Below, piece after piece: positions 1 through 21,350 of a DNA stretch of 64,000 nucleotides. The first letter of the stretch is position 1; every line of letters starts with the position of its first letter. Below the pieces are notes generated by a model. The model saw only the letters and a program-made list of their open reading frames with translations. It made no database searches and had not been told where the DNA came from. Source of the DNA: Mactromeris polynyma (Eukaryota; Mollusca; Bivalvia; Venerida; Mactridae); assembly GCA_032209605.1 (NCBI GenBank), contig JASFXZ010000055.1, positions 1,116,001 to 1,180,000 of the forward strand. Direction: 5' to 3'. The translations under genes were made by a program, and so were the position numbers.

Positions 1-9498
<9,498 letters not shown>

Positions 9499-11343
9499 GT
9501 GGACATTCATCAGTAATGATAAAATCTGTGATACTTACATACTGATGGGTGAAAAATGTGGCATTTCTGATGAATGTTTGAACGCAGAGCTATAATGCAA
9601 CCATGTGGTTTGAACGCCTGCGAAGCTAATGTTTCAAAATGCCAACTGTTGCAACTTATATCAATCTAGCAGCAGGCAAGCTTATGTAGCGTTTTGTTTC
9701 CAGGTAATGGAGCAATGGTACAGTAAACCTGGTGTGCATTCAGTTACGGCGAACAGTCGCTCACGTTTTGTTTTGTATCCCTGGCCTTCCGTTTCACATT
9801 GACTGCACACGGGGAACCAAATTACAAAACGTTACGAAACGTGAGCCGCAAGTACCTTTACTGAACGCAGGGCTGGTAGACCTTAGATAAAAATGATATC
9901 ATTTAGACCGTGCTCTGTGTTTGCATAATGTGGGTATTTGAAACGACCATGAATTTCTTTTTGTTCATTGGAGTTTAATTATTTTCAAGTATTCACAATA
10001 TCAAATTATGCTTCCAGTAGAATATATTAGAATAAAATAAACTAATTCATTTTAAAATCAGTACTTTTTGTCAAAATTCTTCGAAAAAGATAAAAACTTT
10101 AAGAATATATTTAAACGTGGTTATATGTGTCAAGTATTGGGATACCACCGGTATAGTAACCGGTATAGTCAGATTATGATCAAATGACAGGCAGTGAAAA
10201 TGGACAAACTGCTCGTATTGATGCAAATATATTCAGCGATTAGCGTAACAATAAATGGGTTGATATGATGCATATTGTTGAAAACATTGGGTCTGTTTTC
10301 ATTGTAAAGTGGGGCCTCTTTGGCCGGTTGATTATGGTAGCTGCCTTCACCGCATAGGGTTTGTGAGGAGGGTGGGCTACGGGAGGTTGGAGGTTTTACC
10401 CAGGTGTCCGCCTATCCCCAAATTAATGCGTCACATGGGGTCTTTATTTACCCTAATAGCTGGAAAGGTTTCGACATGACTCTGGCTGTTATTCTTAACC
10501 ACATTGCAAAGAAAAGCATTAATACATCCACATCAGAAATGCAAAACAAAACATATATTACTGATGATACACATCATCAAATGGAGTACATTACTCAGAT
10601 ATTAAATGTATTTGCACCATCAATGTATAACAAACATTTGGTGTCATTGAGAATATCCTCATACGAGTAATGAACTATAACATTCTCATAATGTTCATTT
10701 TGTTCCATAAGTATACGCATTTGAGAATTCATAATATCGTGTGTCACTCAAGTGTCGGTTTTATTGCTTTATACTACATGTATGATCTATCTACAATATT
10801 TGTATTGAAAGTGTTTTTGTTTTGTATGGTTATAATGTTGAGTTGAAATAAATATACTGCAGCATTACTGTAATAAAATGGTGTGATTTTGTTTATTATT
10901 ATGTCACTACGGAATATGTCAACTTGATATGCCAATCATGCATTCTTTACAATGTAGATAATAAAACAACTTGAAGGTGTTATCCGGATATATTTACCAC
11001 CATATTCTCTCTTGTTTATTGTGTGTCCTGTATGGTATTTTGATATAAGCAAATGCTTACAATCACACACACTCCTATATTGTATAACACTGGGTACATT
11101 TATCAAGAGCAATACATGCTTACATTCCTTTGTTAGAATATTTCGGTAGAAAACATCACTCAGTGCAAATAACTGGTGATTCAGCGAACGTTTGGTTGCT
11201 ACTACAGTAACTAAACCAAAATATATCTTATCCGGGTTTTGTTAACAGTTGAAAGAATGTGATTGTTGTTATGAAATTGAATAATAGAACGTTATAGGTT
11301 ACCCTGGCTGGTGTTAATATCTGGGTAAACTGATGCTTGTAAG
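9499..11343. other. PRMT6 3' flank, no gene seen
   Basis: An AATAAA at 10847-10852, about 1.35 kb after the PRMT6 stop, could be a distant polyadenylation signal, but several other AT-rich candidates exist. A GC-richer stretch at 10310-10400 looks like an old SINE fragment. Nothing else can be supported. Confidence 0.4.
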
Positions 11344-11983
11344 TACAATACATGTTGAGACGAGTATTGTTCCTGCCTCGTCCATGTCCACAATACATGT
11401 TAAGACGAGTATTGTTCCTGCCTCGTCCATGTCCACAATACATGTTGAGACGAGTATTGTTCCTGCCTCGTCCATGTCCACACTACATGTTGAGACGAGT
11501 ATTGTTCCTGCCTCGTCCATGTCCACAATACATGTTGAGACGAGTATTGTTCCTGCCTCGTCCATGTCCACAATACATGTTGATACGAGTATTGTTCCTG
11601 CCTCGTCCATGTCCACACTACATGTTGAGACGAGTATTGTTCCTGCCTCGTCCATGTCCACAATACATGTTGAGACGAGTATTGTTCCTACCTCGTCCAT
11701 GTCCACAATACATGTTGAGACGAGTATTGTTCCTGCCTCGTCCATGTCCACAATAGATGTTGAGACGAGTATTGTTCCTGCCTCGTCCATGTCCACAATA
11801 CATGTTGAGACGAGTATTGTTCCTGCCTCGTCCATGTCCACAATACATGTTGAGACGAGTATTGTTCCTGCCTCGTCCATGTCCACAATACATGTTGAGA
11901 CGAGTATTGTTCCTGCCTCGTCCATGTCCACACTACATGTTGAGACGAGTATTGTTCCTGCCTCGTCCATGTCCACAATACAT
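11344..11983. repeat. 45-bp minisatellite, about 14 copies
   Basis: The unit starts ACAATACATGTTGAGACGAG and ends CCTGCCTCGTCCATGTCC. Copies are nearly identical, with single-base variants such as CACTACATG, GTTGATACG and CCTACC. Because 45 is divisible by three and the unit lacks stops in several frames, long open frames appear on both strands. Their translations are pure 15-residue repeats without flanking protein, so they are not genes. Each unit holds two interlocking inverted repeats (see findings). Confidence 0.97.
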
Positions 11984-14157
11984 AACGAATGCCAAAACTT
12001 TGTGCACGTGTTTCACGTCTGGCAAATATTTGTAATAGTCGTCCAATATTTATCAATCAATTATTGAAATATTATCTGATAAATTTATTACTAATTATTG
12101 AAACAATATCATGAATAAGTATGTATTTCAAAATTGGGAAAATCTTACAGTATCTTAAGTATATTTTCATTAATTCTAATCATTAATTCTAATCATAAAT
12201 TCATATTTTATTACATGCAAAGAATGTCTATGACTAGTAGAAAGAAATGGTAATAACTTTTCAGTGATTTGTCAATATGTAGATATCATTAGATTATATT
12301 ATGAAAGCCATACATATGAAGCAGTGAGAATGACAGCAGATTTTATTTTGTTGTGCAGAAAGTATTAGATTGAAAATAATTCACTCTTGTGAACACGCGA
12401 CTTTAATTTTACCTGTTCAGAGTCGTGTTCATAAAAAATGGATTTCCAATTATAGCTCAGTCAGACAATACATACATTTCAATTGATGTCTGGTTTATAA
12501 ACAATTTAAAACTGTTTCAAATATGTTTGTTATGTTCACGGTAATAGTGACTTTATAGTTCAAACTGAATAAAAACAGATGTATTAAATTGTTTGAATGA
12601 TCATTTACTTTCATTTTAAAACCATGGAAGTAAAGCTTAGATTATTTGGTAGGAAATGTCCCTAACAGTGACCTCTTACTGGTCGTCTTCAGATCCTCAC
12701 GCGAAGCGTTTATCGCCGTCCCTCTCCACCAGGAAAACAGAGTAGTGAGTCATGATTAGGTAACATGGGCAGTAGTAATCTTTATGTACATATCATCAGT
12801 GTACATATAGTATTCACAATAAGCACAGAACACAGCATCAATTAAAAGTACATTGCCACTCCGTAATTGAGTTATAAGACACAAAATCATACCACAAATG
12901 CTTGTCATTGTGACTGTATATTAACATATACAAACCTGAAATAACTCTGGTAATCTGGTTATATAACTGTTGCTCTAAAACAATAATAAAATACTGTGAG
13001 AAACATTTTAGCAGGGTTAGTCAAGGTGATATAAAAATATATCGCTATATAATTTAAGAAACAACCTACAATATAATTTTAAAAGAGTAATTAAACATGA
13101 CGAACAATTATATGACTCCAATAACGTCCATTTGTTAACCATTAACTATACGTGTATACGTGAAACACAACACAATACAATATAACGAAATCGTATTTAT
13201 TTCTTTACTTTCAATTGGCTTCATTTTTAACTTATTTATCTAACAGAGACAGCGAACCAAGTTATTATAACTTATATAAATGAAATCACTCTCGGTGGCT
13301 GCTTCCTGTGTCACTAATCTGTATTCGCACCTATTTCATGAAAGTTCAAAACCAAACTTGCCCAAGGTGGGATTAAGACGTTAAGACGTTAAAACGTAGC
13401 GTCAAAAGTTGCGCGACACTCGAAATTTGCCCTACATGTCAACTAGCATCCCCGTAGCATCCAAAGTTGCAGACGTTGGGGCGAAAACTACGTAATTGAC
13501 GTTTGCCAATGATAAACAAGGTGAGAGAAGGATGCCGTAAAAGCGAAAGGTAAGTTGTGTAATTTTGCTAAAAAAACGTCGCTTTTTCTTGTACCTTTTT
13601 TTGTAAAAAAATAACACTTTCTTTCAGCAAATGTTCGCAATATTTTAAATTCAACATACATCTGGACCAGTATGTATATGGTGATTTTAAAGATGTTCTA
13701 ACGTCAATAAAGCGGATATATAATCTAGTTTATGACTTCTTAAAAAATGTCCCCTTTCCCCGCCAAACGTCATGCGATCATAGGGTGTTGAAATTTAAAT
13801 GCAAAAATCTGAAATATTTATTGTAATAAATTAAATTTGAGTCGATTTTCGACATACATCTCAAGCATTGTTTGCAAAATTCAGCAGTTGTAAATATTGC
13901 CCTTACAGTATAAAAATTATACACTAGAAACGACTTCTTAAAAAATGTCCCCTTTGTACGTTTTTGACGTGATGTCACGCTAAAACTTGTGTATGTCTTT
14001 GTAGGACCGCCTCCAAAAGGAAGTTTCGCTTATTATAGTTGGATAAAGAAATGCAAGAAACAGATATCGAATATTAAATATTACAATCACACAAAAAATG
14101 ATTAATCGAAAGAATTTTCTAATAACAAAACTGCTGGTAAAAAAAGACAACAACGAC
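11984..14157. other. Intergenic, with a 24-bp direct repeat
   Basis: No coding signal is convincing. A perfect 24-base direct repeat (starting GACTTCTTAAAAAATGTCCC) occurs at 13734-13757 and 13932-13955, about 198 bases apart, suggesting an old tandem duplication just upstream of the transposase-like gene. Confidence 0.5.
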
Positions 14158-15431
14158 TGAAATTCCAGACCAAATCAAGGGAAACTACGTCAGAGAGAAC
14201 ATGTCAAGCGATTCCGACAAAATAATAGATTAGAGGAAATACAAAACGTAACTTCACAAAAGATATTTAAAAACAGGATGGACAAAACACGAGCCTTAAA
14301 AACATTAAAATCTTCATTGTCACATACCCCGAGGCGTTGGGTTTCGGTGTTAAAGTCGTATTTACGGAAGAATTCCCCGACTGTTAAGACTTTGGAAAAA
14401 ATGAGAATACTCAGATCACCCGAGGAAATTGACGATGACGATGAATGTGCGGCAGAAAATGTTATTAAATACATCAAATCTATGCTAGAGACTATGCTAG
14501 AGACTACCAAAACACAAAGCTCGAAAGATTCACTTAATGCGAGCAAAACAGTTTGGAGTGAGACGAGATAGCATCAAAGACGGTATTACAGTTAGGACCC
14601 AAATATCAAAGAGCGAAAACTCTTGTTGGAAACTGACAGAAAAAAAACCAGGAATAACAACATCCCAAATGAACACAAGAAACAAGCATATGAGTTCTGG
14701 CTAAGCAGTGGCATATCGCGACCAACAGGTAACAAAAAAAGAGATTAAGCGCGAGCGCCTTGATACTCGTGTGTATGTAAGTCATATGATTCACGTCCTT
14801 GAAAAAAGTCAAACCGAAATTTATAATGAGTTTTGTGCTGCTAATCCAGACATAAAGATGTCGCAGAGAACATTTGAACGCCTCAAACCTTTCTTTGTTC
14901 GCCCTGTAAGACCGGGAGATCGTACTACATGTCTATGTAGGTACCACGTTGAAGTGAAGACAGTCTTTGAATCTTCCATGAAACAACAACAAAAAATACT
15001 TGAAAGAAGAGAAGACCATACTCTTTCATCTAAATATCCCGTACTTCGGACCACGAATGAAGCGATAGAATTAACTCTATGTCCCTGGTTAGATTCAGGG
15101 AAACATCATGACGTATCTTGTTTAAGGAGGGAGTGTGATCGGTGCAGCGTGCAGAATTTCGATTTGATGGAAGATGAACGGGGTGATGAAATTGTCGATT
15201 GTGAAAGGTTTGAATATGTCACAATGTCAAAATAGGGCAGTCAGGTCCGTAAAAAACTGATGCTTGTAAAGAAGAGAACATGCATGAAAGACCTATTCTC
15301 ATACTTTATCGACCTTCATTTCCGGCTCACCAGTTTCGAGCCACATGGCAACGGCAACAACTGAAGTATCTGACAACAAACCTACCACAGAATGATTGTT
15401 TTGTCGTTCACGACTTCACTGAAAACCACAG

Positions 15432-17841
15432 GTCAGTATTTCACTTTCAGTTTGTCATGATACCCAGTTACATTTTAAACAAATACAAATGACTTAAAGA
15501 CGATCGCTACAGTTTCATCATTTTTTTGAAAGCATTCAGAATTTTATGAAAGTTTGTATGTTGATAGCATACAACCTAATCTACAAAAATATGAAATAAA
15601 AAAATGGGGTCACCAGGCTTGGAAAATATTTACGGGCCCCTTTCTTCTGTATACCCCCTACTTTGGCAAATGTGACCGCCGTTTCGTATGTAATAAAAAA
15701 AAATCTCAAAATTTCAGATTTGATTCTAAGTTTTACATCATTTGTTTGGTAACATTTCACTCTTCATTTAACAAGATGAATTGAGTATCAAAATTGTAGC
15801 CATCATGAAAATATACCATGAATAAAAAGTAATAAAATAAAATTATATGTATAAAAAATCACTAAATTTTCAAAGATTTTTTTTTTAATGTTCAAGCATT
15901 CAGATTTTTTTTAAATTTTTCATTAATAATGTTTAAGCTTTACTGTTTTAAAATCAGACTTAAAATACATAGGTCACCAGGCTTATTTTCAAGTATAATA
16001 GTTTTTTATTTTGGGTGGGTGGGGTATTGTCCCAGAAAAAGGCCAAACATATAAAGCGCACTTTTACTTTGGAAAAATATGTTCCTCAAAAACAGAACAG
16101 ACAATGGCTATTTAAGCTGTTTACAAAACACACACAAAAAACAACTACACATATTTAAACAAAATTTTATTAAATATATTTCATATGTTTTTTTACACAC
16201 AGTTGAGAAAGTACCTTTAAGCCACAGTAAAAATATTTGAGGCTTAAAGTATATTAATTACTGAATATTTTTTCACCAAACAATGACCAGTGCAGATCAA
16301 GGTAAGACTCAACACATATGCATGATGACTATCATCTATAGCAGGGTACAGCTTAATTTGCATTGCTCATAATAACATTTTGACATAAATACATATACAT
16401 ATTGTCTATTATACATCTTGGGGCAGTAACCCTTGATTTACCATCATTTTTCTCGGTCAACAATTGTTTTAATCCATCATAACCACCTCTTTCAACTGAA
16501 AGTCCTAAATATGCCAATTTCAGACCACTTCTGTAAATTTTTAAAGCCATTTGTTTACCAATTATATTTTGCTGTTCCATGGGAAATAAAGTAAGTAAGT
16601 TCTCATCTGACACTTTTTCAAAGTTATATTTCTCTAAACAAGTAATAGTTGTTGCACTATAATTTGAAAACATGTGCAATGGGACATCATATGCATTGAC
16701 CAACTTTTGCAAAAGACAAACATTTGCAACTGCATTATGTGCAGCATATGTTTCATGTAAAACTTGGGTCACAAGGTATTCTTGATTATGTTTGTCAAAG
16801 TTTGGGTATATATCCCTCATCAATGGAATAGTATCTACAATGCCAAAAATGAAATATTGTAGTGCTGGCAACAAATTACATTAATAAAAATCCTGATAAT
16901 TCTAGGGAAGTCAAACACTTAGTATCAGGATACTAGTATCAGGATACTAGTACATGGTTGTCTTTGGTTAAGCCAAGCTAAAAACAAAGTCAATGACTCT
17001 TTCAAAGGCATTCCATTAACTGGGTTTGAATTATAAAATAAACAGTATCCATGCAATTTTAGACCAGTCACTTGAGAAGCACTTCTAGCAATAGGCTGTG
17101 TATGTATAATATATAAAATAATTAAATGTATTATTATTGCAAACTGTAGATATCTGAATTATATCACGTTTTGCTAAGACCAGTTGTTTCAATATCATAA
17201 AACACAATAGTACAAGTGTCAAAGTTTTCTATTTTCTTATTTGCTGGTGGTGGTATCTCCTTGATGTCATTATTGTCAGACAAGCCAACGGATGATTTGT
17301 AGGTAACACATTCCCTCATTTCCAATTGTCATATTTCATTTCAACGGTAACAATACCCTCACATCCTGAATAAAAACATGAATTCAAATTAACAGTGTAG
17401 ATAAGATGCTAACTAACCTTATGTTGAAATAAAATACATGTATATAAATGGTTCTGAGTGCTCTTGACCTACACAGGTTTATTATGATTCAAATCAACAT
17501 CAAAATATTTACACTTGTTAAACGGTGTAAATGTAATATTTACTTTAGCGTTATAATCGAAACTGCCGCGATCGTCTTTAACATAATCTATGTTTAATAA
17601 ATCGAAGAGATGATTGATAAATTGACAATTTTGCAGATATTTACAATCTCTGAGTCAAACAGTTTGAAGTCTGATCATTGATCAAATTCCAATCTAGTTG
17701 CATATGTCATCAGTACCTGAAGTTCAATTCGTTTAAATGGTACAGAAACACATGTATATAAGGTTCAGATAATATACTTGAGTACTTGAGGTACTATTCA
17801 ATATTATCAGACGCTTCACGATTTATTTCCTTTACATATAG
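15432..17841 (+). other. Large intron of the transposase-like gene
   Basis: AT-rich and bounded by GTCAGT and a weak TATAG acceptor. It contains the antisense exonuclease remnant (16353-17325). Two copies of GTCACCAGGCTT, about 380 bases apart (15608 and 15973), hint at internal duplication. No other gene is seen. Confidence 0.5.
16353..17325 (-). pseudogene. DEDDh-type 3'-5' exonuclease-like gene remnant, antisense in an intron
   Basis: Read on the minus strand: KEIPPPANKK and then FYDIETTGLSKT (about 17168-17205), the Exo I motif with its D and E. A small frame break follows, then DIIQIS. After a gap with an acceptor-like ACACAG comes PIARSASQVTGL, the Exo II neighbourhood, and LTLFLAWLNQ. 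Then GIVDTIPLMRDIYP and YAAHNAVANVCLLQKLV, the Exo III motif in which the H-x4-D region is present but D reads N. An in-frame stop falls where the second catalytic Asp is expected. Such nucleases act on DNA or RNA 3' ends in the family; this copy is very probably inactive. A 16-base tandem duplication (ACTAGTATCAGGATAC) at about 16921-16955 interrupts it. It may have been carried by the same mobile element as the surrounding transposase-like gene. Confidence 0.7.
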
Positions 17842-18854
17842 GATTGCTGCAAAGACGAATTACAATCGTCATACTTCCAGAGAACGGAAGTAACGCTGCA
17901 TGTCAGCATCCTGTATCGCCACGCGTTGCAGGAATTCGATGGAAGGGATAGCACAGCGGAAACCCCTCTTTTTGTAACAGAACAATTCCTGGTATTCAGC
18001 AATGACGAGAAACATGATCACCATTTTGTACACAGGTATGGTTTGCACGGGTTAAGTATTTTGTTAAGCGAGACAAACATTATTCGGTCATTGCAAATTG
18101 TGTAGATCTAGACCAAACAAATACGAAAATGCGTTGGCCTTTTGATCTAGTTGTGTAATAGTATAGACGTAACAAGTATATAACAATCTACTATTCAGTT
18201 CAGTACAAAATAACTCAATGAAAGCAATATCGGGTTGTCTCAGTTTCCGAATTCTTACAATTTGTATTATTTCAACGTTGATGAACTTAATTAGGCGCCT
18301 TGGTACAAGATGGCACATTGATTATTTTTATTATGTGATTGAAGGGTCCATGAGATGATTCGAGATTACCTTACGACGATCTCATATCCAGTGATCAGCA
18401 TGCACGAGTTCACGGATGGGTGTCATGCCCTGTACAAATCGCGACATTGCATGGGCGATGTTAGTTATAGCTGTGGAGACTTCAGGTACACAAAAGTGAT
18501 ACGAAATTACTTTGAGACGTCCCATGCCAAATGTAAATGAATAATAGTAACAGTAGTAACAGTAGTAATAGTAAAAGTATTTATATTGATGATGATAATA
18601 ATAATGGCGCCGAATATGTATTTAATGTCAATTGCGTTATCTTTAATAGTATTATTAAAAGTCAATTGAAAAATAAATTTATTTCTGATTTTGCAGGTTC
18701 CCAAGACGCCGCTGGTGGGTATGTCAAGAGACAAGTGGATATCTCCATATTGCGCGGAAAAGTAGTTATCAACACAGCAAAAGATGCATACGAATACGCA
18801 AGTGAAAATATGGAAACCACGAGAATCACATCGACATCAGCATATGCCATTTAA

Positions 18855-20312
18855 AAATAAAATTTGGAAATTACATTGACGTCATTGCGCCAGAGGGAAT
18901 CAGTTCATACTGTTGACCAGGGAATAGTTCAATCCAAGACAAATTGATAGCTTTCACGTAAAACAGCAAAATAATAACAGATTAGTATTTATATAAGGAA
19001 TCAGGTAATAATATATACTATCAGCAGTATATACCTTCAACAGTGTATGTACCATCAACAGTGTATATACCGTCAACAATATATACCATCAACAGTATAT
19101 ATACCGTCAACAGTATATGCCATCAACAGTATATACCGTCAAAGGTATATTGCGGTCAACTGTATATACCGTCGACAGTTTATATATGCTGATTGCCAAG
19201 TAAGAGAGTTGTAAATACCATTTGTACATCTTGGGCATGACATGGCCGGGATTAAACCAATGACTTCCAGCACTCTTATCAGACACTACCTCATGAGTGT
19301 TTTTGTTCAAACACATTTAGGCGTACGTGTTTATTTGGAGTTAACATAATTTTTGTAAGTGTACTGAGAACAAGGCAATGGATAATACAATTGTGTTGAA
19401 AAATATTTTTTAGCAGTTGCCAGTACCAGAAGATAAGTATTTTTACAAATTGTTGACTAATGATAGTTCTTATTAGTTCTTGTCTCATACATATCTTCAA
19501 AGTTTTGAACAATAATTTATCAAATATGTAGAGATGGATAATTGGACAGATTTCATAATCGGTTATCGGGTCAGTTTGAAAACTTATAATCGAATCGGAA
19601 ATAATCGAAATATTTAGTTTTTTTTTGTGTAAGTATAATGGTGACAGTTAATATTATTTATACAACTTTATTAACTTAGATAGTCTATACAATCACGTTT
19701 CCACAACAACGTCCCAAAAACAAATATTTAAGAATGCTAAAAAAAAAACTAGTAGCAAAAATATTTGGCAATGATTATTGCTACTGCTAAATAAATAGTT
19801 GAGTAACATGACTTGTGACTACTGCTGGCTAGATGTTTTGTATTGACTAGATTGTTCTAGTGTTATAATTATACAACAATTAGTAACTGTGTTTCACTTC
19901 TTTATGAAGATTGTTCAAACATAAATGACACCGGATTATAACTGTCAAATTTGAATGTTTATCCGGGTTTATAACCTAAACATTTGATTCATATAATATC
20001 CATTTATTGAACTAACACTTCAGTCAAAATTTCCGATCGTAATCAGTTATTGTAGTTCAAAATTGATTGTCGCCATTGTCGGATTTCTAACGACGATTTT
20101 TCGATTGTTTTCGATGATCGCGCCATCACTACAAATATGTATTGAATAAATTTAATAATGTATAACTCATTTGGTTTGTATCATGCCAAAAGTGCTTAGC
20201 TACAAAGTCTATGTTTTCCTTTTGCAAGTTGTAGGAAACACATGGGAATAATGACCATGCATGTATTTGTGAAAATACTCAAACATTTTCTGTTTTCTTT
20301 TTAATTATTTAG
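18855..20312. other. Intergenic with imperfect microsatellite
   Basis: At 19019-19190 there is an imperfect array of ACCRTCAACAGTATAT-type units of about 16-20 bases, about nine copies, with strong drift. The rest is AT-rich and I see no gene. Confidence 0.5.
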
Positions 20313-20469
20313 TGACACTGCTGTAGAAAGATTATTGGATGCTGAGAAGAGTTCCATTAGTCTGACTGCTAACTGTCATGGAATAATGTGTTGTCATGAA
20401 GATAAGGGCAGTTTGAACAATAGATTTACATTGAAGTACAGCAATGAACATCCTGGAGTGACGGAGTGA
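20313..20469 (+). CDS. Possible terminal exon of an unknown gene
   Basis: After the acceptor TTAATTATTTAG, one base completes a codon and 51 residues follow to a TGA (DTAVERLLDAEKSSISLTAN, then CHGIMCCHEDKG). The composition looks protein-like and the acceptor is reasonable, but I find no upstream exon with the required phase. It may also be chance or repeat-derived. No family is recognised. Confidence 0.22.
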
Positions 20470-20699
20470 CTTATGTAAAAATGCAGTTAAAATGTATTTG
20501 ATTTGCCAATCTGTCAGATGGAGTTTACAAAACTGAAACCGAAGTGTGGACAAATTTATAGATTTATACACAGTATTTTTGTTCATATGAATTATGATAT
20601 TTTCAAACCCTTGAGAGTGTCTACCTTTCAGTATGTGTCACTGCTACCTTACAGTTGCACATTTGATATGTGTTGTAAATCGTAAACATGTGGCAGAAA

Positions 20700-21350
20700 T
20701 CCTCAAATATTTCTATGACCGGTCAAGCAATGAAGCAACTTTTTAGATGAAATTTTACATGAATGATGTTTTTGACTTATCAATTAGATATTGGATAAGA
20801 ATTTTGACAATATGTTAGACTTGTTTATGATATGTTGTTATATAATTTTGAATTGTACCCAAATAAGTTATCTTTGGCAAGAAATGTACAAAACAAACTT
20901 GTGTTCAGTGATGCATGGTATTTTTGGAAATAACACATTATTGTTGTCTATGGTTAGACAGAGATTAACTGATCAATATTTACAGGATTGGAATAGTGAT
21001 ATTGAATAATCAAGCAGAGCTAATACATACAAATTAATTTCAAACTTCAAATTTCAGCCTTATTTAGTGCTGGTAAATAAATATAGAAAAGCATCAACAA
21101 GATTTAGAGTATCATTCAATACATTACACATTGAAGTGGACCGCTGGACTAAGCCCAACACAACACCAGTATATGAAAGAAAATGTCACTTCTGCAATTG
21201 TCTCGAAGATGAGTTTCATTTTTTGTTTGAATGTAAAGTTTATAATAGCAATAGAAACTAATAGATCCCTTTTTATTATAGACAAAATCCAAACATACTA
21301 AAGTTTGGGGAATTGCTACAATCTAGTTACGAAAAGGTAGTGAAAAACTA
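20700..21350 (+). mobile_element. 5'-truncated non-LTR retrotransposon, C-terminal tail
   Basis: Frames contain QRLTDQYLQDWNSDIE, then TRFRVSFNTLHIEVDRW and the Cys-His cluster CHFCNCLEDEFHFLFEC, then RQNPNILKFGELLQS after stop codons. These align by eye with the C-terminus of the larger minus-strand element at 27600-28126 (YDQFIQDWNASI; LCKVCNRN...EYHFLMC). It is therefore a second, 5'-truncated, inactive copy of a related family. Stops and frame changes are frequent. Confidence 0.78.

Larger units (their letters stand above)
14158..18854 (+). pseudogene. Transposase-like uncharacterised protein, first exon broken, exons 2-4 intact
   Basis: Exon 1 (about 14158-15431) has at least three frame changes and an in-frame TAG at 15233-15235. 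Pieces in order: a basic leader (KTRALKTLKSSLSHTPRRW), YEFWLSSGISRPTGNKK, MSQRTFERLKPFFV with the Cys/His cluster TTCLCRYH, a second cluster (SCLRRECDRC), then FRATWQRQQLKYL and VVHDFTENHR before a GTCAGT donor. Exons 17842-18035, 18345-18532 and 18697-18854 (TAA) splice in phase with each other, reading KDELQSSYFQRTEVTLHVSI, HEFTDGCHALYKSRHCMGD, NYFETSHAK and QDAAGGYVKRQVD. I know this architecture from uncharacterised, repeatedly duplicated mollusc and cnidarian proteins. The spaced acidic residues (HDFTEN, FTDG, QDAAGG) suggest an RNase H-fold DDE transposase, which is inference. Exon 1 to 2 is off by one base, consistent with decay. Confidence 0.72.

Noticed and set aside
10404..10670. 88-codon open frame after PRMT6
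   Set aside because: It lacks a convincing start or splice context and lies in the likely 3' UTR or an old repeat.
11314..12067. Open frames up to 244 codons on both strands
   Set aside because: They are only the 45-bp minisatellite read in frames without stops; there is no flanking protein sequence or start context.
14190..14546. 118-codon minus-strand frame
   Set aside because: It is antisense to the recognisable basic leader of the transposase-like gene; the plus-strand frame carries the family motifs.
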